Below are positions 8,239 through 14,971 of a stretch of DNA of 17,211 nucleotides, one piece after another. Below the pieces are notes generated by a model that had not been told where the DNA came from, did not search any database, and saw only the letters and a list, made by a program, of their open reading frames with translations. Positions within the stretch are counted from its first letter, which is position 1; each line of letters opens with the position of its first letter. A program made the translations under genes and the position numbers. The DNA is from Moraxellaceae bacterium (GTDB lineage: Bacteria; Pseudomonadota; Gammaproteobacteria; Pseudomonadales; Moraxellaceae), in the NCBI GenBank assembly GCA_014378805.1, contig JACMMY010000008.1:1-17211 (forward strand), in the 5' to 3' direction.

Positions 8239-9153
8239 ATGAACAGTCTTATTACATCTAGTGTCCGTCGAGTGATGAAGTTGCAGCAACCAATTTTGTT
8301 GCGCTTGCGGCATCCGCACCAAATTCGTCTGCTAGAACCTTTACTTAAGTATGGGCTTGTTCTGCCGAAAAATTGTAATGCAAAAGACACTCACATAAAT
8401 GAGCGCCCTGCGATTCTGCTTTGTAATCTCCGCCCAGATACTACACCACGTATTTTAATTTATCTGCATGGCGGCGGTTATGCAGTCGGCAGTCCGCATA
8501 CTCATAAAGGATTTGCCGCACGACTCATGCAGGCTTCGTGCTGTGAGCGTGCTTATCTACCTTACTATCGCCTTGCGCCTAAATATCCGTATCCAACTGC
8601 ATTAAACGATGTATTCGAGTTCTGGCAAGTTCTCTGTGATCGTTATCCTGACCATGAGTTGGTTTTAGCCGGCGAGTCGGCTGGCGCAGGCTTGTGTCTG
8701 GCGCTATTTCAGCAGATTCGAAGTCAGCAGCTAAGGCACCCAAACAAAATATTTTTACATTCGCCTTGGCTCGATGTCGGATTAAGCGGTGATAGTTATC
8801 ATGATTTGCAACTCAATGATGGCTTTTTAGGCCGACATCCTCAGCGTAAAGCATGGCTACATCGGATGTTTGCTCGCCATTACCTCGGTGCGAGTGATGC
8901 GGATGATCCCTTAGTCTCACCCATCCATATGGATGTGGCACAGCTCCCACCTATCTTTGTTCAAGTCTCGACGCATGAAGTCTTTATCGCAGATAGTCAG
9001 CGATTAATTGAACGATGCCAAGCGCAACAGATCGATTGTCGTTTAAGTGTCTGGCCCGATTTGTGGCATGCATTTGGACTTTTTGCACCTTGGTTGCCTG
9101 AGGCAAATCGAGCAATACATGAAGCAGGAGAATGGATAAAAACAGCACGATGA
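8239..9153 (+). CDS. Alpha/beta hydrolase, HSL (hormone-sensitive lipase) family esterase
   Basis: A 304-residue esterase-type protein. The oxyanion-hole motif HGGG is at residues 77-80 (YLHGGGYAVGS). The nucleophile elbow GESAG has Ser147. The acid is most likely Glu247 in VSTHEVFIADS, where many relatives have Asp but some have Glu. The base is His277 in LWHAFGLF. The YYRLAPKYPYPTALND segment (about 109-123) is typical of the family. There is no signal peptide, so it is probably cytoplasmic and acts on short or medium acyl esters. It lies 60 bp after the AraC gene on the same strand and could be co-transcribed with it. The ATG at 8239 has only a poor Shine-Dalgarno sequence, so the start could be slightly different. 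Confidence 0.87.
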   Translation: MNSLITSSVRRVMKLQQPILLRLRHPHQIRLLEPLLKYGLVLPKNCNAKDTHINERPAILLCNLRPDTTPRILIYLHGGGYAVGSPHTHKGFAARLMQASCCERAYLPYYRLAPKYPYPTALNDVFEFWQVLCDRYPDHELVLAGESAGAGLCLALFQQIRSQQLRHPNKIFLHSPWLDVGLSGDSYHDLQLNDGFLGRHPQRKAWLHRMFARHYLGASDADDPLVSPIHMDVAQLPPIFVQVSTHEVFIADSQRLIERCQAQQIDCRLSVWPDLWHAFGLFAPWLPEANRAIHEAGEWIKTAR

Positions 9154-9306
9154 TGGGTATAAAAATAGTCTACATCAGGTGTACTAAGTCCAATAAATCA
9201 CGCTCGCTAAAAATAACTAGATTTGGTTGATGAATATGCCTCAGCCATAACAAAGGCTAAACCATCGAAGCAACATCAAAAACTATTGAATTAACTGGAG
9301 AGTACT

Positions 9307-10455
9307 ATGAGTGAATTTACATCATATTTTAATGAAACACATGAACAAGTTCGGGAGTCCGTTCGTAAGTTCGTGGCTGAACACATCACTCCATATATCA
9401 ACGAATGGGAAGAGGCTGGGACTTTTCCTCGTGAGCTTTATCACTTGGCAGGTGATGCAGGAATTCTTGGATTGGGTTATCCAGAATGTTATGGCGGTGT
9501 AGGCGAAGGCGACGTATTCATGAAAGTTGCTGCCAGCGAAGAGCTGATGAGATCAGGTTCAGGCGGCTTGGTGGCAAGTTTAGGCTCACTTGATATTGCC
9601 TTACCGCCGATTGCCAAATGGGGTAGTGAAGAATTAAAACAACGCGTGATCCCAGAGGTCATTAGCGGTCGTAAAATTGCTGCGCTGGCCATTACCGAAC
9701 CGAGCGGTGGCTCTGATGTCGCAGGACTCAAAACGCGTGCCGTGAGTGATGGCGACTTTTATCGTGTTTCAGGTTCAAAGACCTATATTACGTCGGGCAT
9801 TCGTGCTGATTACTATACCGTCGCTGTGCGAACTGGCGGGGATGGCTACGGCGGTTTAAGCTTGTTATTAATAGAAAAAGATATGCCCGGTTTTAGCGTG
9901 GGACAGCCTTTAAAGAAAATGGGTTGGTGGGTATCAGATACAGCAGAGATATTCTTTGATAACGTGATGGTGCCAAAAAGTAATTTGATTGGTGCAGAAA
10001 ATATGGGTTTCTTCGCCATCATGACTAATTTTCAAATGGAACGGCTCAATTTGGCGACCATGGCGAATATGACTGCACAATTAGCGCTTGATGAGTGTTT
10101 ACGTTATGTCCATGAGCGCACAGCTTTTGGTAAACCATTAGCAAAAATGCAGATCATTCGTCATAAGATTGCAGACATGGCAACGAAGATTGAAATCAGT
10201 CGAGAGTTCAACTATCGGATTGCAGCGCGTATCCAAGCAGGCATTCCATCAGTAACCGAAGTGTCTATGGCAAAGAATTTTGCGACACAAACCAGCGATT
10301 TTGTAACATACGAGGCGACGCAAATTTATGGTGGTATGGGCTTTATGCGTGAATCCTTGGTGGAGCGTTTGTATCGAGATAATCGTATTTTATCGATCGG
10401 TGGCGGTACACATGAGATCATGAATGAAGTGATTGCGAAACAACTAGGTTTATAG
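9307..10455 (+). CDS. Acyl-CoA dehydrogenase (LCAD/isovaleryl-CoA dehydrogenase-like active site)
   Basis: A complete 382-residue flavoprotein of the acyl-CoA dehydrogenase family, preceded by a good ribosome binding site (GGAGAG, 9298-9303). The N-terminal helical domain is followed by the FAD/substrate signature AITEPSGGSDVAGLKT, the beta domain, and the C-terminal helices with RTAFGKPLAKMQIIRHKIADM and YGGMGFMRE. The position that holds the catalytic Glu in MCAD (YEGT) is Gly366 (GGGT). A Glu is instead present at 245 in QMERLNLA, the place used by isovaleryl-CoA and long-chain acyl-CoA dehydrogenases and the citronellyl-CoA enzyme AtuD. Oxidation of a branched or long acyl-CoA to the 2-enoyl-CoA is likely, passing electrons to ETF. 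It stands 153 bp after the hydrolase and ends before a strong terminator. Confidence 0.92.
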   Translation: MSEFTSYFNETHEQVRESVRKFVAEHITPYINEWEEAGTFPRELYHLAGDAGILGLGYPECYGGVGEGDVFMKVAASEELMRSGSGGLVASLGSLDIALPPIAKWGSEELKQRVIPEVISGRKIAALAITEPSGGSDVAGLKTRAVSDGDFYRVSGSKTYITSGIRADYYTVAVRTGGDGYGGLSLLLIEKDMPGFSVGQPLKKMGWWVSDTAEIFFDNVMVPKSNLIGAENMGFFAIMTNFQMERLNLATMANMTAQLALDECLRYVHERTAFGKPLAKMQIIRHKIADMATKIEISREFNYRIAARIQAGIPSVTEVSMAKNFATQTSDFVTYEATQIYGGMGFMRESLVERLYRDNRILSIGGGTHEIMNEVIAKQLGL

Positions 10456-10480
10456 TATTCAGTTTCATCACGCAGTGAGT

Positions 10481-10561
10481 TCACTTGATGAATTCAAACT
10501 TGAAATCATCAAGATGGCCGTCGATCAAGGCGCAAGTATTTGCAAATCGAGTAGGGCTTGA
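10481..10561 (+). pseudogene. Possible transposase orfA relic (IS66/IS3-like N-terminus)
   Basis: A short frame with no start reads DEFKLEIIKMAVDQGASI and ends at TGA 10559-10561. The pattern EFKLxIIKMAxxQGASI resembles the start of the small helix-turn-helix protein of IS66 or IS3 elements. Nothing else of such an element is visible nearby and the stretch is short, so this is only suggestive. Confidence 0.35.
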
Positions 10562-10590
10562 AGCACTTTCACAGTGCTTCAATTTTCTTT
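10558..10590 (+). terminator. Rho-independent terminator
   Basis: TTGAAGCACT (10558-10567) pairs perfectly with AGTGCTTCAA (10573-10582) around loop TTCAC, followed by a T-rich tail to 10590. It would end transcription from the acyl-CoA dehydrogenase and may also serve the facing ORF. Confidence 0.75.
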
Positions 10591-10595
10591 GTCAT

Positions 10596-10871
10596 TTACA
10601 CAAATAACCAATCAGTCATAAAACGCGCTGTCCATTCTTTGCCACAGATGGTGTTAAGCAGCGCCAAGCCGGGTGAGTTCAGATGATGATGTTGTTTATA
10701 GATCGTGATTTTTTGGGTATGTTTAATGACTTCTGTTTTGGATAGTACTTTTGGCTGAAGGCTATTCAGAGTATTTAAGGCCTTAAGATGAGCATGAGTC
10801 AGCTCTTTAAAGCAGTCATTGTGGCTGGGTCTAGTAAATAAATCATATTTGTTTAGAACAACTTGATCCAC
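10596..10871 (-). pseudogene. 3' fragment of an unrecognised gene, truncated near 10870
   Basis: A minus-strand frame of 91 residues from a GTG, ending in LLNTICGKEWTARFMTDWLFV at 10596. The frame stays open about 55 bp further upstream with no ATG and no ribosome binding site. I do not recognise the family; the protein is His-rich in the middle (KQHHHLNSPG) and ends in an aromatic tail. It abuts, back to back, the broken 5' end of the phosphatase fragment on the other strand. The most economical reading is a remnant whose 5' part was deleted. It could also be a genuine small ORF using GTG. Confidence 0.4.
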
Positions 10872-11268
10872 ATTATATGGCTCAAGTTGGTGGACAATAC
10901 CAGAGTCACTGGCTAGAGATGATCGAGATGTTTATGTTAGCGCATTTGCGAAACTCCCCATCGCGATAGATATAGAAACTGTTCATGGTTTGGTGGGAAT
11001 TGTCCACGCAGAATGTACAGAATTTTTTTGGCAAGATTTTGTTGTGCGACTTAAAACATCCAATAATGATGACTTAGAACACCTTAAAAATGAATGTCTA
11101 TGGAGTCGTAAACGCATTAAATATCAAGTGCAGACTCTTTACCCAGATGTTCATAAAGTCGTTGTCGGTCACTCGATTGTGACTGAAGCGCGGCTATTGG
11201 GAAACGTGCAATACATTGATACTGGGGCGGCATATGGTCGGTATTTAACCGTCATGGAGCTAGTATAG
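10867..11268 (+). pseudogene. Truncated Ser/Thr metallophosphatase (lambda PP/PrpA-like), C-terminal half only
   Basis: The frame opens after a TGA at 10864 and runs to TAG at 11266-11268, with no start codon at its beginning (first internal ATG/GTG around 10990). It matches the second half of lambda-type protein phosphatases: a Trp-rich segment (SSWWTIPES), KLPIAIDIET, then GIVHAEC holding a metal-binding His, LWSRKRI, VVVGHS with the next metal-binding His, and YIDTGAAYGRYLTVMEL. The N-terminal metal-binding motifs (GDxHG, GDxxDRG, GNHE) are missing altogether, so no active enzyme can be made. Full-length relatives are about 210-230 residues; about 133 codons remain. It has lost its upstream part at the same place as the opposite-strand fragment. 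Confidence 0.75.
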
Positions 11269-11398
11269 TTTTTGAATTAAGCGAGCTATTTCACAGTTTA
11301 AAGGCGATGAGACTAAAATTTGAGTAGATTAGGTCTTCTAAATCAATACACACATCAGAAATCATTCATTGCATCTTTTAATAATTAGCCCAACTAAG

Positions 11399-11446
11399 TG
11401 CATATTCTCATGCACTTGCCCAGTCATTCTCATCTGAGTTGACCAC
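11399..11446 (-). repeat. Left inverted terminal array of the IS21-like element
   Basis: Read on the minus strand, TGGTCAACTC (ending at 11445) and TGGGCAAGTG (ending at 11422) start two units 23 bp apart, both containing a (G)ATGAGAAT core. The unit order toward the outside (TGGTCA then TGGGCA) is the same as at the right end. Confidence 0.6.
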
Positions 11447-11721
11447 ATGTTCTCACTCAAAAGTAGACTACCAATAATTTATGAGTGAAGACTTTTCTGA
11501 GTAATCACTTTGCAGTTTTTGACTATTATCTTGTTGAGTCGCCTGAATCACAGAGACCGCTGGCTGTACATGATTAGAAGAGTGATAAGAGTGATCAAAT
11601 TGGTCACTTTACGATCAGAAAATCGAACTGATCCTTCCATTAAAAAAATGTCCGTCAAACTCGAAAGGGAGTAATTTGAAGACTTATTGTGGCATTGGAC
11701 AATTGGTGCGATTTACACTTA
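11447..11721. other. Non-coding, probably decayed DNA inside the element
   Basis: No supported gene. A minus-strand stretch open from 11608 to a stop at 11468 (46 codons, rich in Ser, Gln and Asn) ends close to the left terminal repeats, where the last transposase gene of an IS21 element would end, but it has no start and no recognisable motif. The flank 11269-11398 outside the element likewise shows nothing. Confidence 0.4.
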
Positions 11722-11780
11722 ATGAATCTCTAAAAAAGAAATAGCTTGAACACATTATAAATGTTATTTTAGAGATTCAT
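11722..11780. repeat. Perfect 14-bp inverted repeat with inner palindrome upstream of the rhs-type gene
   Basis: ATGAATCTCTAAAA (11722-11735) is repeated inverted as TTTTAGAGATTCAT (11767-11780). The 31-bp spacer contains a second dyad, ACATT-ATA-AATGT (11752-11764). The array lies 30 bp before the signal-peptide ORF start at 11811, so it could be an operator, a cruciform or a small palindromic insertion. Confidence 0.6.
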
Positions 11781-11810
11781 ATAACATTTACAAAGTAGGA
11801 TGAAAGTAGG

Positions 11811-13122
11811 ATGGTGACCTTGGCAACAACTATTATAAAAAGTGTCGCCAAATTATTATTTTCATTTTTCGTTTTTACTCTAGCGGCCCAGCAGGTTTAT
11901 GCGTTTGACACGTCTAATTGAATTCAATACAGAACAGCCCTAACCCCTCAAAATAATCCTGAATATAAATGTACACCACCAACGGCATCATATCATTATC
12001 AGGCCTATAGTAATGATAGTGCAAATTTTACTGGCTCATTCCTATAATGATGCATATCAACAAGTGGTTGATATGTACAATAGTTTAGCACCCTATTTTA
12101 CTTACGTCTTCGTTGATGGCCCGAGTCAAGATTATGTCGGTCCATGGTGGCAGTATAATTATAATGCTTATGTCCCCGTTAGTCAGTGGCAGCAAGCCAA
12201 CCCTAATGGTTTTCTGACGACCTGGTTCAATGTTTATAATTGTCAGCATCAGGTTGGACATTCAGCTTTTTTAGGTGATCAGGTTAGAGTACAAACAACT
12301 CGGACTTATACATGTCCAACCAATACCGTTCAATTGCCTTTAGCGGATGGTGCTAATATTGGTCAGCCGTGTCCATACCGATCACTTAACTACACCAAGA
12401 GCCGTGACCCAAGGTGATGGTACAACCAAAAAAGTACTGTGGCGATTAGAGGGGGATGCATTTGGGGATGCTCAACCAACCAATCCAACCACTACCGCAT
12501 TCACAATGCCACTACGGATGGCGGGTCAGTACTACGACTCAGAAGTAGGGATTAGTAATAACTACTTTAGGGATTATGATCCGAGTACAGGCAGGTATGT
12601 CGAGTCCGATCCTATTGGGTTAGGCGGTGGTAATAATACCTATGGTTATGTACGAGCTAAACCTTTACAATTTTTTGATTCTAAAGGTTTGGTTGAATGG
12701 TCGGGTTCTATGGGTGGCGCAGCTATTGCTGGGATAGTCGGAGGAGGAGTATTTCCATTTAAGCTTACCTCAGAGTGTATGTGTGGGAAGAAGGTAACAA
12801 TCCATGGTTATGCTTCTGCAATAGCCGCACCTGCGTTTGGCATGAAAATACAGGTTCATTTGGAGCTAGCAGTTTTAAAGATTCCCAACCTTGTCCGGAT
12901 GCAGGTATTGCGAATGGATTGTTTCAAATGTTATCTGGGAATGCGGTTTTTGGTGCAGGTGCTGGATGGGCTAAAATTAGTATGGGTGGTTTAAGGGCTA
13001 ATGCAACATGGATGCCATCTGGGCCTTATTATGGATTTGATTTATCAGCAGGATTCTTCAATGGAGCTAGTGTGGTTACTTCATCTGAAACCGAAGATTG
13101 TGAAGGATGTACAAAAAAATGA
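11811..13122 (+). pseudogene. Signal peptide/N-domain fused to Rhs C-terminal core and toxin-like tip, broken
   Basis: The start ATG (AGGA 11797-11800) opens a clear signal peptide (KSVAKLLFSFFVFTLAAQ, cleavage likely after VYA) followed by TGA at 11919. The same frame continues (IQYRTALTPQNNPEY) to 12047, then coding moves to another frame (about 12040-12370: SYNDAYQQVVDMY, VFVDGPSQDYVGPWWQYN). At about 12371 it moves again to the Rhs C-terminal core: HTDHLTTPRAVT, LRMAGQYYDSE, FRDYDPSTGRYVESDPIGLG and NTYGYV. The YD-repeat body between the N-domain and this core is missing. After FFDSKGL comes a tip of about 140 residues with a Gly-rich hydrophobic stretch (SGSMGGAAIAGIVGGGVF); its frame breaks once more in an A-run at 12845-12848. 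The tip matches no toxin family I know. One nonsense codon and at least three frame changes mark it as a pseudogene. Confidence 0.85.
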
Positions 13123-13310
13123 AGGTAATTTTTGCATTTAAGTTAACTATCATCATACACGCAGCTATATTTTTAATTGACGCTATATTCTTCAAGTCGG
13201 CTTACTTTACTATTTTATCTGAGTCAGTCTTTAAGGTTTTTCTTTCAATTTTTATCGTTTTCGTAATTTCTCTTCTCATGGAGCCTTGGGTGGCAAAATA
13301 TATCCATTGA
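13119..13310 (+). CDS. Small two-helix membrane protein, candidate Rhs immunity protein
   Basis: A 63-residue protein that is almost all membrane: one hydrophobic helix at about residues 3-25 (FAFKLTIIIHAAIFLIDAIF) and another at about 38-56 (FLSIFIVFVISLLM), separated by a short polar segment. Its ATG overlaps the stop of the Rhs-type tip frame (ATGA, 13119-13122), and GAAGGA (13102-13107) is a suitable ribosome binding site 11 bases upstream. An in-frame ATG at 13107 would overlap that site and is less likely. Rhs toxin tips are regularly followed at once by a small cognate immunity gene, and integral-membrane immunity proteins usually accompany membrane-acting toxins. No family match can be named; the immunity role rests on position and topology. 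Confidence 0.6.
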   Translation: MKVIFAFKLTIIIHAAIFLIDAIFFKSAYFTILSESVFKVFLSIFIVFVISLLMEPWVAKYIH

Positions 13311-13343
13311 AAAAGTCGGAAATTCTTAGTAAAACGCGCATAA

Positions 13344-13371
13344 GGCGCAATAAGCCAAAGCTTGTTGCGCC
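13344..13371. other. Strong 12-bp hairpin after the candidate immunity gene
   Basis: GGCGCAATAAGC (13344-13355) pairs with GCTTGTTGCGCC (13360-13371), one G-U pair, loop CAAA. No T-run follows, so it is not a textbook terminator, but it lies 34 bases after the 13310 stop and could end or stabilise that transcript. The stretch 13372-13542 shows nothing else. Confidence 0.5.
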
Positions 13372-13542
13372 CACTTCTGAAAAGAACACCCCCTGCGAGA
13401 ACACTCGTAAACCCGCAAAAACCATCCCTTTAAACCGTAAAAAACTCAGGTGAACTGAACCCTAAGAAATGTACACACACCATGCAGCTCTGCTAAAAGC
13501 TCTGAAAGCGTTTCTGTGTAAGGCTTTGAGTGGGGTCTGCAA

Positions 13543-13680
13543 GTGTCAAATAGCACGGACAAAAAATACAAAATAAATCGCTGTAAGCATTGCGGCATAA
13601 GGCTTAGACCGCAGTCCACATATATCAGCGATAGCCCCATAAAATATCGTGCAACGTGTAGAAATGGTGTGGGTCGGTAA
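13543..13680 (+). CDS. Possible 45-residue CxxC protein
   Basis: A GTG-started frame (MSNSTDKKYKINRCKHCGIR and onward, ending NGVGR) with a CxxC pair (Cys14 and Cys17) and a further Cys39, basic overall, which could make a small zinc ribbon. A GGGG run lies 7-10 bases before the GTG. Its last 56 bases overlap the 3' end of a minus-strand ORF. No family is recognised. It is too short to prove by eye, and chance cannot be excluded. Confidence 0.3.
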   Translation: MSNSTDKKYKINRCKHCGIRLRPQSTYISDSPIKYRATCRNGVGR

Positions 13681-13786
13681 ACACTAAAAATCCGATCCTG
13701 ACGCCGATAGCAAATCCGATGATGCTCATCGCCCAGATCAGGCGATTCTCGTTCATCCATTTATAAATGATCTTTAAGGTCGGCAT
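13625..13786 (-). CDS. Small single-helix membrane protein (53 aa)
   Basis: A minus-strand frame too short for most gene callers. It encodes MPTLKIIYKWMNENRLIWAM and continues with a hydrophobic segment (about residues 17-36, IWAMSIIGFAIGV) and ends TLHDILWGYR. It has AGGA 10 bases upstream of the ATG and a perfect TATAAT -10 box at 13814-13819, so both translation and transcription signals are in place. The aromatic and charged flanks (KWMNENR, DPHHFY) are typical of a genuine membrane protein. The family is not recognised. It sits inside the IS21-like element and reads toward the Rhs module. Confidence 0.5.
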   Translation of the reverse strand: MPTLKIIYKWMNENRLIWAMSIIGFAIGVRIGFLVFTDPHHFYTLHDILWGYR

Positions 13787-13813
13787 ATTTTAAAATCCTA
13801 TTCACTCTTAATT

Positions 13814-13843
13814 ATTATAAAAAATAGAATCCCTAGCCGCTAA
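13814..13843 (-). promoter_or_regulatory. Promoter for the 53-aa membrane protein
   Basis: On the minus strand TTAGCG (13838-13843) and TATAAT (13814-13819) are 18 bp apart; the -10 matches the consensus exactly and the -35 is weak. The start of transcription would be near 13807, about 20 bases before the ATG. Confidence 0.4.
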
Positions 13844-14002
13844 AGGGAGCAGCTTTAAACCCGTCTATTTTATTATTTAGTAGCTTAACTGCTTTTAAGC
13901 GTTATTTGTTGTTGCAGATAAGCCTTTAGTCCGTTGAATCATTTGCTTGGCTTGATGTTTTAAAATCAATCCTTCGAACCCAGGTAAGTTAGGTTAATTT
14001 TG

Positions 14003-14047
14003 TAGGTTGGCGCGGAGGAACGAAGCCCAACTGATACTTACAACCTA
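14003..14047. repeat. REP-like palindromic intergenic element
   Basis: TAGGTTG (14003-14009) is inverted as CAACCTA (14041-14047), with an inner GTTGG/CCAAC pair and the phrase GGAACGAAGCCCAAC. This pattern (GTAGGTTGG...CGAAGCCCAAC) resembles a dispersed short palindrome seen between genes in many bacteria. The rest of 13844-14104 shows no gene. Confidence 0.45.
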
Positions 14048-14104
14048 TTCAAAAATAGCCTCCTTTCATACGCACTCAGTCAAAATGTACCTCTAGTGAT
14101 AAGT

Positions 14105-14198
14105 TGGTCAAGTCGCACGCCACTGGGTGGTCAACTCAAACGCCATTCAGTGGTCACTTGCGATGAGAATGGGTGGGCAATAGAGACGCCATTTTACA
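14105..14198 (+). repeat. Right terminal array: four 23-bp tandem repeats
   Basis: Units start at 14105, 14128, 14151 and 14174, exactly 23 bp apart, each beginning TGGTCA (the last TGGGCA). Units 1, 2 and 4 share ACGCCA near the end; unit 3 carries GATGAGAATGG, as do the left-end units. The array faces outward and ends CA at 14198. Confidence 0.7.
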
Positions 14199-14335
14199 AC
14201 TAAGTTAATACAATAAAAATATAAGGCGTTGTAATGGTACTTTCAAAGATTTTCAATGGGTTTGACGTCTCGCTCAAATACTACTTTTATATGATTAAAG
14301 ACGTTGAGTTTGCTTAGGGGCAAAGTGAAGTTTAA

Positions 14336-14350
14336 TAGACGACTGGTCTA
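14336..14350. promoter_or_regulatory. NemR-type operator upstream of the TetR-family gene
   Basis: TAGACGACTGGTCTA has perfect TAGAC/GTCTA arms and lies 20 bp before the repressor ATG. The last ten bases (GACTGGTCTA) recur exactly upstream of curA. It resembles the TAGACC/GGTCTA palindrome bound by E. coli NemR, so autorepression is likely. Confidence 0.7.
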
Positions 14351-14370
14351 GTTTTTGATATGATAATGTT

Positions 14371-14955
14371 ATGAAACCAAATTACGACGATACACGCCAA
14401 CATTTACTCGACACTGGACACCAGATCATGGTGATCAAGGGATTTACTGGTGTTGGATTAAATGAGATTTTGCAGACTGCGAGTGTGCCTAAAGGTTCTT
14501 TTTATCATTACTTCAAATCCAAAGAGCAGTATGGCCAGTCGTTGTTAGAGGATTATTTTCAGAATTATTTAGTGGACATGGATCAACGCTTCTCTGTCGT
14601 TGGTCAAAGTGGTCGTGAGCGACTGATGGCTTACTGGCAGAAGTGGCTCGATAGCTATTGTGAGCCATGCGATGGACAGAAATGCCTCGTCGTTAAGTTG
14701 AGTGCTGAAGTTGCAGATCTCTCGGAGTCTATGCGCATCACGTTACGTGATGGTGCTGAACAGATTATTAAGCGCCTCACAAGCTGTATCGAACAAGGTC
14801 AGCGTGATGGGTCATTGCCATCTGTCGATGCGCATCGAACGGCATCGGCACTCTATCAACTTTGGTTGGGTGCAAGTTTACTGAGTAAACTACACCTGAA
14901 TGGTCAGCCTTTAGAAATTGCGATGGTTACGACCGAAGTTATGCTTAAAATCTAA
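14371..14955 (+). CDS. TetR-family repressor, NemR-like
   Basis: A 194-residue TetR/AcrR regulator. The DNA-binding domain (about 8-55) contains FTGVGLNEIL and SVPKGSFYHYFKSKEQYG, almost the same as in E. coli NemR. The ligand domain keeps the NemR core KCLVVKLSAEVADLSESMR. Cys105 corresponds to the redox-sensing Cys106 of NemR, and Lys173 (GASLLSKL) to its Lys175; two extra cysteines (97, 100) are close by. NemR is inactivated by electrophiles, quinones and hypochlorite and then releases detoxification genes. Here a matching operator precedes both this gene and curA, with a terminator between them, so each has its own controlled promoter. There is no clear Shine-Dalgarno sequence before the ATG, so translation may be weak or leaderless. 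This is a confident TetR call; orthology with NemR is inferred. Confidence 0.88.
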   Translation: MKPNYDDTRQHLLDTGHQIMVIKGFTGVGLNEILQTASVPKGSFYHYFKSKEQYGQSLLEDYFQNYLVDMDQRFSVVGQSGRERLMAYWQKWLDSYCEPCDGQKCLVVKLSAEVADLSESMRITLRDGAEQIIKRLTSCIEQGQRDGSLPSVDAHRTASALYQLWLGASLLSKLHLNGQPLEIAMVTTEVMLKI

Positions 14956-14971
14956 AAGACAGAGTTAACCA

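Larger units (their letters stand above)
11399..14198. mobile_element. Putative IS21-like ended element (non-autonomous) enclosing Rhs remnant and small ORFs
   Basis: Both ends carry inverted copies of a 31-bp terminal module (11416-11446 and, on the opposite strand, 14150-14180) that match at 25 of 31 positions. Both modules are built on a 23-bp repeat. The outermost bases can be set as TG (11399-11400) and CA (14197-14198), flanked by ACTAAG at 11393-11398 and 14199-14204, a plausible 6-bp target duplication. Terminal arrays of multiple short repeats and TG/CA ends are typical of IS21-family insertion sequences. No istA or istB gene is recognisable inside; the 2.8 kb holds an Rhs fusion pseudogene, a small membrane protein and two tiny ORFs. 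Either transposase genes were lost or this is a passenger-carrying derivative. Boundaries may be off by one or two bases. Confidence 0.5.

Noticed and set aside
13344..13371. Integron attC site
   Set aside because: The hairpin lacks the RYYYAAC/GTTRRRY core pair and there is no integrase or cassette array.
13446..13760. 104-aa minus-strand ORF
   Set aside because: Alternative frame of the 53-aa membrane ORF, which has better translation and promoter signals; its sequence lacks any family pattern.
14105..14196. CRISPR array
   Set aside because: The 23-bp units are contiguous, with no separate spacers, and diverge from one another; no cas genes.
14105..14196. Plasmid replication iterons
   Set aside because: No rep gene nearby, and an inverted counterpart at 11399-11446 fits element ends better.
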